Source of the DNA: Plakobranchus ocellatus | Lineage: Eukaryota; Mollusca; Gastropoda; Plakobranchidae | Assembly: GCA_019648995.1 (NCBI GenBank) | Contig: BLXT01003735.1 | Span: forward strand, 530,588-582,528 | Length of the DNA: 51,941 nucleotides | Direction: 5' to 3' | Shown: one piece after another, positions 1 to 10,800 of the stretch | Position numbering within the stretch: position 1 is the first letter of the stretch | Layout: every line of letters starts with the position of its first letter | The notes under the pieces: generated by a model | What the model was told of the DNA's origin: nothing | The model's input: only the letters and a program-made list of their open reading frames with translations | Database searches by the model: none | Translations under genes and position numbers: made by a program

Positions 1-12
1 AAAAAAAAAAGC

Positions 13-191
13 CTCTGTTCAAGAAAGGAATTAAGTGTACAACATTGGAAACACGTGTATTATGTGATTCTCCGATCCAAAAAGGAATTACGCGTTTTGA
101 ATATAGAAGCACGATGTGCACCATACAAATCTCCGTTCAAGAAAGGGATTGCATACATTTCAAGCACGGAGGCACGCACATAATATGTAGG
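13..191. repeat. Three degenerate ~60-bp tandem units
   Basis: Units start near 13, 70 and 131, each opening with CTCYGWTC followed by AAGAAAGGRATT-like sequence and ending with a CACG-rich part. Spacing is 57 and 61 bp. The units are diverged, and the first lies next to ten A bases at the window edge. Confidence 0.5.
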
Positions 192-319
192 CTTGTGGGA
201 AAAAAGAAAGTCACGTAGGCCTATAGTAAATTGTTTAGCACAAATAATCTAAGTTAAGCTTAACTAATGTGAAATTTGTATTGACAGCAAAATAAGAGTA
301 ATGAAATAAGTATGGGTAC

Positions 320-700
320 CAATGTAAGAGAATGAAAACATATTATGCACTGTAATATATGGAAGTGAGTGTTGGACAATAAACAAGGAAACAGAGAGAG
401 AGAGGGGTTTGTCAGAAGAATGATGAGGATATCCTGGACGGAAAAAAGTCTGAGGAATCGGTACTGAAAGAACTAAGCATGAGCGATCTTTCATTAAAGC
501 CATAAGGCGGTGGCAATCTCTAGGACACATTTGCCGACACAAGGGTGTCGAGAACATTTAGCAATCACTGGAACGATTGACCGCAAATGCAGTACATGAA
601 CACGCAGACAGAGGATTTATTGCAAGTGTTAACCCATGGGCAATAGATAATGATGAGTGGAGGACATGATCGTCAATGTCTGTTCCACACAGGGCACCTA
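320..700 (+). mobile_element. Dead RTE-like LINE, C-terminal end of the ORF
   Basis: Translating across frameshifts gives [11 protein letters not shown], then VRRMMRISWTEK, GHICRHKGVEN, AITGT and a final EWRT/MIVNVCSTQGT. This order is that of the C-terminal part of RTE/BovB-type reverse transcriptases. Nucleotide similarity to the copy near 10075-10465 shows both belong to one family. Several stops and frameshifts make it inactive. Confidence 0.7.
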
Positions 701-1199
701 TTTGCTTTCCGATCAGGAAAAGCTCAAATCTTCTGTAGAAAATCGCCAAAAACATTTTCAAGACATAGAAATTTACCTAGTGCACAGCCAAGATATTTTT
801 ATCCAGAAAGACATATATTTCATCGATTTTCACTTCGATGAAGAGAATAAATTAACTGAGAGATGAGTGGCTATAGCGACTGGCGATCTTGTCTTTCGTC
901 TCTTAGGTCCTGCTAAGCTTTCATATCCTGCACTACTGAGCTTTTTTACCCTGTTGATTACTTATTGCTTTTAATCTTTCGACTTACTCGAGTTTATTCA
1001 CTGTTGTGGATACTGTGTTTATAAATTAATTATTCTTTACTCACTGATGGCTGCAAAAAATTGATCTCATTCAGAACTCACCCACTTCATTCCTATACAA
1101 AACATAGTTTACGAAAAAAAAATCAGGTTTGCATTGGGCGTTAAAACGATTTAGAGAAAAAGACGTGATGAAAAAAATATTTAGCACAGGGTCTACTAT
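701..1199. other. Upstream sequence with nothing recognised
   Basis: No convincing exon, repeat or RNA. Short open frames here lack homology and start context. Confidence 0.5.
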
Positions 1200-1734
1200 A
1201 ATATTGCGCGTAACCGCCAGTTTTTTCCAGAGGGATAAAGGGCATAATAACAAAGCTATACAAGTATAATACGAAGAAACGTAACGATTCCGTGCGCAAG
1301 TACGGAAGTAAATAATACTTTAGTAGAGCGAGTCTCTACAATAGAGTTTGAGCCTAACGTCTGACACGGATAAAGCAGCAATTAGAACCAATTAAAATTA
1401 GGCTAAGCTTATGGGAAGCAGTTTTAACTTATTGAAATTTAGATACCTTAGAAATTAATGAAAAGAGTGGGTTCCGCATCTGGTACCGCGCATCTTTCCG
1501 AATATGGATTAGTTCCGTGTTTAATCGCACCTTCAATTCATTGAAGATTCATCAGGCATTCTGGAGCAAACTTTTGAACATCAGATCGGAACCAAGAAAC
1601 ACTAATCTGGAATTGATTCTTTTATTGAGATATCTGTAACCCTGTATCTGTATTAGATAAAACATATTCGAAATAATATAAATGTAGGTTTCTGGAAGGT
1701 ATAATTCTAGATCTAGATCTGAAAAGATCTAAAT
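1200..1734 (+). promoter_or_regulatory. Putative promoter / 5' leader of the MAP4K gene
   Basis: CpG dinucleotides are visibly denser between about 1200 and 1560 (for example around 1205, 1280-1310 and 1485-1500) than in the AT-rich remainder. The stretch lies directly ahead of the start codon. No TATA box or start site could be assigned, and a 5' UTR intron cannot be excluded. Confidence 0.3.
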
Positions 1735-1827
1735 ATGTCTGCAGATGATATATCTCGAAGAGATCCTCAAGATGACTTTGAACTCATTCAGAGAGTTGGA
1801 AGTGGCACATATGGAGACGTATACAAG
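1735..1827 (+). CDS. MAP4K3/5: MAP4K exon 1 (residues 1-31)
   Basis: Opens with ATG and ends after [10 protein letters not shown], the glycine-rich ATP loop. The donor is gttgta and the exon ends in phase 0. The Arg-Arg-Asp-Pro-Gln stretch matches the conserved N terminus of MAP4K3/5, which supports this start. Any non-coding 5' exon could not be recognised. Confidence 0.93.
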
Positions 1828-4800
1828 GTTGTACAGAAAATGATTAGATTTAGATCTATTTTATCAATGCCGAGCAGCTAGATCCAGATCTAGCCTAAAT
1901 ATTGTAATTTTGATGAGCTTTTAGAATCAACTTTATTTTGTCAAAAGAATTGTTTTGTTTAGGCCTTTTGTTAAAAAGAGGCCTTTAACGTCACAAACAA
2001 TATCTACAGGGATCACTAGATCTTGATCTAAGAGAATTGGCAAAACTTACGAATATGCACACAAAAAAGAATTGGAATGACTTACAATGTGTACAATTAT
2101 TTAACTAGAACTTGGTTTCTTTCAATGAATAATTATTCAATGATAACAAATTATACAGTGGCACAAACTTAGTTGATCTAAGTGGAGATCTTTGCTGAAA
2201 TTTAATGGCATTATAAATGCCTTATAAGTTAATTAGGGAGGTGTTACCAGAAACTTTTTAATCGGAAAATGATTACTTATATTTTACGAAGTGACTAGAC
2301 CTATTTTTCTGAACACTTGGAAAATAACCATTATTTTCATGAAAGCAGTGGCACTTAAATGAGACCCGTGCTTTTACAACCTCTAGATCTAGCTTCATCA
2401 GCTGAGTATGAATCTTGAGTATGCTAGTTTACTGAACTATCCCTCTTTTTTTCTCTATAAAATAAAGCATTTGGTAAAATAAGGCCGGATTCTATATAAG
2501 GTTATTATATAAATCTAGATCATCTACTATCTAGAAGACTAGATCAATTCTTTTGTCTTTCCATCTGCGCACAATCTCTTTAACATTATTTTGTCTTTCT
2601 GTTTGTGGAGAATAATAGTATTTCAAAATTTATTTGCTAGCACTAGTGCAAACATGTAACTAAAGGCAATTTTTATGGATTTTTTTTCTATTACTAGTAA
2701 AATGCTTTGTGAGTATTACACACATGTGGCCAAAAATTAAGTATGTTCTAAGCTAAATTTTGCAAACAGGTGGCTCTCTTTTGGTTTCACATTATATTAA
2801 AGAACAATGCAGAGTGATTCCCACAATTTGATGCATATGGCCCATTCACAGTTCTAATTTGTAAAAAGTCCAATTCTGTTATTCCAGTTCCTAAGTCCAA
2901 AGATAAACTTTTTCACTAGGTCAATTGAAAAAAAAGTGAATTAAAAAGAAAAAAATCAGTTGTGGTTTCAAAAAGTGGCAGTGTTCTTAGAAGTTAGAAG
3001 CTCTAAAGAGAGGATTTTTAAAAAAGTTAACGTTTCTCCAATTTTTTATTGGCTTTTATATTAGGACACCTTAAAATAAAATTTAAAAACGATATTAATG
3101 CCACTTAAAAAGCAAGATAAAAGAGGGCCTTCAAAGAAAGTTCTTGGACTCCCAACCCTACAGCTGCTGATAATCAATTTATTGTGTCAACAATAATTTT
3201 GATATCTTATAGATGTTACCCAAATATCTTAATTTTTTTTTGTCAGGCTATGATTGGTAGAATTTGAGAAATGGTAAGAGAAGGTCCAGAATAAGCAGCC
3301 AAACTTTGTTTTGTGTTTGACTTTTTAAAAAATCATAGTCATGGTTGAAAAAAATTGTAGGTTTTTTTGGTGTTTTAAGTCAATATATATGCATTTATCT
3401 TCCTTTTAAAAAAGTTGTATTTCTTTGTTCTTAATAGGTCCTTTTATTATACATCAACGTCTAAATGTTCTATAAACTCTTCACTTTAAAAATGATTGTT
3501 GAAAATCAAATTTTGCAGATTCAGCATATGACAAAATGCTATAGGCTGAACTATGGTCTAAAATTGTAAGAGCTTCATAGCAAAATTGTGAATAAAACCA
3601 ACCTGAAATAAATTTTTTTGTTTTCTTGTGCTGCGACTCATTTGTATGCCAAACACCTGTGAAAAAAAAAATTGTAGTACTTATATCTATTAACACTATA
3701 TATCGTGAGTCAGCATTATTTGAAAAATTAATATTATTTAATATTTTTTCATTTTGTTTTAGGCTAGAGATCTTAATACAGGTGAACTTGCAGGTATCAA
3801 GGTCATCAAGCTTGAACCAGGTATTGATTAGTTTTTTAAGATTAAAATTATCGTGCATTACAAGGCCTGAAACAGAACTTAAAAGTTTTGTTTCCTTAAC
3901 CTTGTAACAGGAATAAAAAATGCTATTCATTAATATAAAACCTGTGTTGCTCTTCTAAAAATGTCTTTGTTTGAACACCTTTTTGTTCAAGTGAATACAT
4001 TCTTAGAGATTTTCAAAAACTCAGATATATATCAAAGAAAATTTCCGTGGTAGACATTGAAAAAGAAATTGCCTCTTACATTTTTTTTTTAATTTTATAA
4101 ACTTAAAATGTTTGATTAATATGGCTCATATAATGGTCTACCTTGCGCATTGCATTGTCTAGGATATTGTGACATTAATAATTAGGAGAAAGAGAAGAGA
4201 AAACAGTGAGACTGAGATCAATAAAAAAATTGTCGAAAAACATAGTTTTAAAACTGTATTCCTTCCACATTTCTTTACAATATTTTTTTGTATTAGAGAG
4301 TAGCACAGTAGCACTTAAAAAAATGATAATTAAGTCTTTGAATGAAAAAACTATAATGATTTTTTTTTCTCATTGCCTTAAGGAGATGACTTTGCTGTTA
4401 TACAACAAGAGATTATTATGATGAAAGGCTGCAAGCATCCAAATATTGTGGCTTATTTTGGAAGTTACCTCAGGTATAAATGTTTTATAATCATAAGGGA
4501 AAACAACATGTCATACTCTTTTGGGATGTTTTTATTTTCAAAGTGCTTCTAGTCTATTATAAGCAATATCATCACATAAATCAAAACCTGTCTTAGGGGA
4601 AAAAGAGGTTGTGAGGTCAAGAAATTTCAATGTCATAAAACTAATTTTACCTTTTTTGGTGCCATTAAAAGGAGGAATTGGTTGAAAGATCACATATGAT
4701 GACAAATCTTAATGGAATGAAAACACTTATTGAAATTGCGAAATGATATACTAGATAGTATAGCATGGTCACCCCACACAGTCACATGTAGAATTTGAAC

Positions 4801-7800
4801 TTTAGGACCCAAAAAAGAAACCTTAGAAAAAAAAAGATCTGATATGTGCTAAGTCTGGTAATACCCTCTGCCCCCCTCCCCCCCAAAAAAAATGAAAAGA
4901 AAGAGCCCAAAGCATTAAAGTCGTAAAAATCAGAATTTCATGTGATATAAATTTAAAAGTTAAAATGTGGCTATGAGCTGGATGAAGAATCCAGTTCAGA
5001 AGAACCAAGATTTAGAAAAAAGGAAAATATGATGAGCACATTTCTGGTCTTCAATGATTGAAAGAAAATCTTTTGTCAAAATTAATAGTAATATTGTTTT
5101 ATTACTGTATTGCTTGTTTGACATAATGTGATGTTTTTAAAAGTATATGCATATAATTTACCAGAATGTTTATTCAATGTAAGGAATGTAATGAGAGTAA
5201 TTTTCTAGATTGCAATGCGTTTTTGAATTTTTGTTATATTTATTAATAATTATGAATATTAATGAAAAGTGAGTTTCTGAAAAAAAAAAAACCCAATAAA
5301 ACAACAGTTTCTTTTCTTCGTATTTGTCAGGAGAGAAAAGCTATGGATTGCCATGGAATACTGTGGCGGTGGATCTATGCAAGATATATATCATGGTAGG
5401 AACATATTTACTCATCACTGTTAAAGCTTATATCGCTATTTTTAATCCGTAACACTTTTTTCCTTAACTCAGATACCGCAGCATGGGCCCCTTAAACCAA
5501 ATGGCATCCTTTAATGTGTGCATGAACTTTGCTGAATAGACCTATGTACTTTTCCCTGCTTAGTAAGACAAGGGATTGGGACGATTTATAAACCAATGAG
5601 TCTAGGTACCCTTTGTCTGGAATATTCCATCTTGTCTTGTCCATAATATTAAAATTTGTTTGAGTGCATATAATATCTAATGAACTGGCAGCATATTTGT
5701 GTATTTTATGTTGCTACTTAGCTTTGTGAATGAAAGAGGCACTGTGTGTGTGGGTTGCTTGCATCATGAACCAGAGGATTGGAGTGTGGCCTGTAATTGA
5801 CAGATATTAGTGATAGGGCCTAGGTCGAAGACTGAGAAAACAAGACTTGAAACAAGCTGCTTTTTGCAACCAGCTACCAAGCACAGTAAATAAACCATAT
5901 TGCCTGCTAGGATTTGATAATTTTACTACTTTCTTTATCCTGCACTTTTCAGCATTAGTTCAAATAAATCACGAAATCCTCATTGTCAGTGGTATGAAGC
6001 AATAAATTGAAAAAATATTAGGTACAGTCGACCAGATTTATCTTTCCACCGCTTTTCCAAAGACCCAGAGTTGTACTTGTAAGAGTTCTTATGAAGCAAT
6101 AAATTGAAAAAATATTAGGTACAGTCGACCAGATTTATCTTGCCACCGCTTTTCCAAAGACCCAGAGTTGTACTTGTAAGAGTCCTTTTTTTTTTTTTTT
6201 TACGAATAGACTGAGTACCTCAAGGTTTAGTGGCTAGAATATATACCAAAAATTCCTCCACCAAGCATGGAGAGTGTTAAAACTAGTCGTGTGCTTCTTG
6301 TTTACCGCGCTTCCTCGCTAGTTGCGACAGCGTAGTGCAAACCCTAAGGAGTGCAGTGATGTCACCCTTTCTCTTCTTGATTGTCTACTCCTCTTTGGCC
6401 TAGGCCTACTGAACTGTTACAAATATTTTACTATTTTAGTACTACGGTAGATGCTATCATATATAATTAGGTGTTTGATTCTTTAGCTGGATTCTGTCAC
6501 TTAATCTATATTTTAATACAATATAATTTCCCCCCTCTCCCCCTCTAGTATTTCTTTTTGTTGTATTGTCTCCTGTGTTTAATCTAAGTGTCTCTGGGTC
6601 TAAGACTTAAGCCAGATGATAACTGTAAATGTGTTTGCATATATCTTCTTTGTTATAGTATTAAGTTGAGGCTTGTTTGAAACAGTTTTTCAGAGCGCAT
6701 AATTTGCAGTGAACATGAGAGGCACAAGTAGATGACTGAAAGTAAAGTTTCAGGACAACCAATGTTGCGCTTTGCCATTTTCTGTATTTAATAGGTTACA
6801 CAGAATGGATGGAGAAACAATGTCTTTAATGTGGTACCAAGTCTCAGCTTTCCAAAAATGTATGGTTCCACTAATCGTTTCTCTCTACCCTGCATGTAAT
6901 TTATATGTAAATTCTGACACCGTTTATAATTTGCGCTTGTGTCTCTGCCATACCCACATTTTTGTAAGCGACAATGCTTCACTGGGGATAATTACTTCTC
7001 ATGAATTAGTTACGACTACATGAAGAATGGTCTCTTCTCATGACCTATTTAGTGCTACGCAAGTTAAGAAATGAAATGTGTAATCTTGTAGCGCAATAAT
7101 CCTGACCTTTTTCATCTTTACAATGTCCAAATTAAAAAAAAATAAGTTAATGCGTGGTCTCCTTGTCAAGGCATTCCAATGTTTCACCAAATTGTTTTGT
7201 GAAATGTTCCATTGTTGTCTCTGCTATTTATCCACAGAAAATGGTCTACTTTGATTTCATCCAAATTTTTTTTTTGCTTTAAACAGTTACAGGCCCTTTG
7301 CCAGAGCCAACAATTGCATTTGTCTGTAGAGAGACCTTGAAAGGCCTTAATTACCTTCATCGGCGTGGAAAAATGCACAGGGATATAAAGGTTTGGATTG
7401 TGCCAATAATGTTGCGATTTTGTTTTAAATAACCGCTAACACTGCTATGTTGGATAAGAGAATGATCTTCTCTCACAACATTATGACTATCAGAGAAGCA
7501 GTTAGATTGTCATTCTCCACCCATTGCTGTGCTCATCAACCATTTGGAATCCCTCAAAAATAAAAATTTTTAGCTGACAATCTATCAAATAAAGATGGAC
7601 AGCTCTATAAGATAAGTCACATTTACTTGATTTATATAATTTTTTTTTTTACAAATGTCTTTAATGAAACAATATCTAAACAGCCATAGATCTCATTACG
7701 AGAATGTACATGCTTTAGGGTCATTAAAGTCTATTAAGCAAAACATATAAATTAGATAAATAATTTTTTAAAAAATGAAATAGTGCTGTTAAATTTTTAG

Positions 7801-10800
7801 AATCTCAATGATTTTCAATATAGTAATAATTTCAAATAATGTTAAATACCACCATACTTTTAAAGATCTTTAACAAATTTTGTCAAAGTTGCAGTCCTGT
7901 ATTTCTCTTCTTTTTTATTCTAGGGTGCAAACATATTGGTGACGGATGAAGGTGATATAAAATTAGGTAAGTACTAATCTTTTGAAGTATCAGTGAAGAA
8001 AATGCAGAAAATCCTCTAACGATCCTTGATATTAGAAGTTGCTCATTCTGCGCATATGTAGAATTGGTTGAATATGAAGTGCTCAAGAATTTTTATCAAA
8101 CAAGGAAGTTTAAAATCTTGTCAGTATTTTAAAGAATGCTAAAAAGCAGTGGGCCATTGATCTACTCATCATAATCTAACTTGGTGTAAGTGAATTGAAA
8201 GGAAAATAAATACCTTGGGTTTTATGTGCTGTAACTTTTATTGCCATTGTTGTGTTATTCATGTGGGGGGGAATTCTAAAGTGACAAAAATGCAACGGTT
8301 ATGAGAAAAGTAATCTACAGTGGTAGTTATTTTTCCCATTACCTTTGACAGAAAGTTAAAAAAAGGGAATGTAACTCTTTATTTTAGAATCTAGATTCTA
8401 GTCTAATAGACAAAGAGAAGATAAATTTAAGTAAAAGAAAGTCTTACTTTTATTTGAAATGCTTTTTAAAAAATAGATTATGTAATTTGTTAGCATTATT
8501 TGTGGTCACAGGCAGAATTACTGGGGTTGTAGCGAAGAATGGTACCTTAAACATTAAAGTAAATGTAAAACTTCACAGCTGAAAAAAAAATCGGCATAAC
8601 CTTTGTCCTGATGAAGACAAAGGCTTCAAAGAAACAGAAAAATGCTCAGAAATATTTCAACTTTTTGAATCATCAACATCATAGAGGTTTTTCTCTAAAG
8701 CCTCACATATGTAACTTTTAACTCATTTGAAATGGTTTCCAGGCATGGTTTATGACATAAATGATTTTTTGAAGGGACAGTTATTAAATTTATCTCCCCA
8801 ACAAAATATAAGCTTTGAAAAAATAAAGATTAAAAGATATAGCTAAAGAATATTACTATCTATCAATAAAGTAGAACAATATAGTGCATGCATTTTCTTC
8901 TTCAATCATTGGAGCATCCTTAATCTTGTTTATTACATTAATCTCACTTCTACTACAAATAAAGATGCATATTTATCCTTTTTATGAAAGATTATTTTCA
9001 ATTTTTTGTTCTTTCCATTTTTAAGTCACATTTTTTTTATTTCATTATTATTTCTAATATTATTGCAGCTTTTACCTGTACTTTTTTTTTATTCAGCTGA
9101 CTTTGGAGTATCGGCACAAATAACTGCCACAATGTGTAAACGGAAGTCTTTCATTGGAACCCCTTACTGGTAATAAATTCCATCAAGGCGGTGAAAAATA
9201 ATTCTTTCCTGCACTGTTCTTGTCATATTCTTTTTGTATTGTAATTCTTTTAAAGGATAAGAGTGATATGATGCCAGAAGATCTTTGTGAATCGGCTTTT
9301 TATAGCACTTCCTTTAAGATGGGAACAAAAGAATGTAAACTTAGCAGAACAATTGGTTTAATTAGCTATTTTACAAAAATCATGTTGTGTATTTTGATTA
9401 ATGGAATATGCGAGAGTTTAAGAACAAAAATATCTGCAAAACAGATTAGGTTGTGCCTAATAAAGGGACTAGAAACACAATATTCACTTTCGTCTGTGCT
9501 CATGGAAAAGTATATAGAAATGCAAAAAGACCTCCAATATTATTATAAGGCCTTTGACAAAGTAAAACATGAAGAGCTTTTTCATGTGCTAGAAAAATTA
9601 GACATTGATGGTAAAGATCTGAGAGTAATTAGAAATTTATTGGATCTAACTGCATCTGTAGGAATTGAGGGAGATAAAGTGATTCCAGATCCATTAAAAG
9701 AGGTGTGAGGCATGGATGTGTTATGTCCCTTGTGTGAAATATTTTTAAGGAATCTAGAGGATGTATTAGGCTTTAAAGTAAATAGAGAAAATCTCAGGTA
9801 TGCAGATGATATAGTTTTAATAGCAGAATCTGGTGAACAACATGCCAATTCAAAGAGCAAAAGAATGGGCCTGTCTTTGAATTTGAAAAAAATGAAATGT
9901 ATGATCATCTCAAAGAAATCCTCAAACTCCAAATGCAATCTTGCTAGCAAAGATGTAAAAATCAAATTGTAAATGCGCAATCGAAATAGATAAAAGAATT
10001 GTTATGGCCAAAGATACATTCCAAGATATGAAACCAATACTGACAAACAGAAACATAAGTATATACCAAAGCAAGGGTAATGAAACATGTGTGGTCAGTG
10101 CTGTTATTTGGTAGTGAGTGTTGGACAATCAACAAAGAAAAAGAAAAAAAAATGGAAGCAGTAAGATGTGGTTTTCATGAAGAATGATGAGGATATGGTG
10201 AACGTAAAAATAGTCTGATGAATCAATACTGAAAAAAGACTAATCTTTAGCAATCATTTTTTAAACCGTATGACAGAGACAACCACAATTTTTGGGACAC
10301 TTTTGCTGACACAGAGATTAGAAACTTGGCCATCACTGGAAAGATAAAGAATGTACAGAAAGTCTTATCTCATGGGCATTAGGTAATCATAACAAAAACT
10401 TGATAACGTTAACTAGCAACAGGTTTGAATGGAGGAAAAGATCGCCCATGTCTGTTATAGATTAGGTATCTAAAGAAGGAGAGGAGAGGATGAAAAACCT
10501 CATGAATTGAAAAGGCTTTGCAAACAGCTGACCATTTCCCAAAGAACCTGTGTAGAGTCTGCTGATTTAAAACTTTATGAAAAAAAAAATTTTTAAGAGA
10601 ATTTAACTCAAAACAAATCTTTACAAAATAGCAAAACATTCCAAGTTTCATATTCTTATTGGTGTTGTAAATGATCAATTTTTCCATGTTTAGGATGGCA
10701 CCAGAAGTAGCGGCTGTGGAAAGGAAAGGGGGCTACAACCAGCAATGTGATATTTGGGCTGTTGGTATCACTGCCATTGAGTTCGCAGAGCTACAGCCAC

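Noticed and set aside
6190-6260. tRNA- or SINE-like head (GGTTTAGTGGCTAGAAT) after a T run
   Set aside because: No B-box at the right distance and no tRNA fold; only the A-box-like string is present.
9061-9096. Alternative acceptor TATTGCAG at 9061-9068 for exon 7
   Set aside because: Using it brings an in-frame TGA before the DFG motif; the acceptor at 9091-9096 restores a perfect match.
9220-9708. Independent 162-codon gene in intron 7
   Set aside because: Its second half is LINE reverse transcriptase and the frame breaks before motif B; it is a retrotransposon relic, not a host gene.
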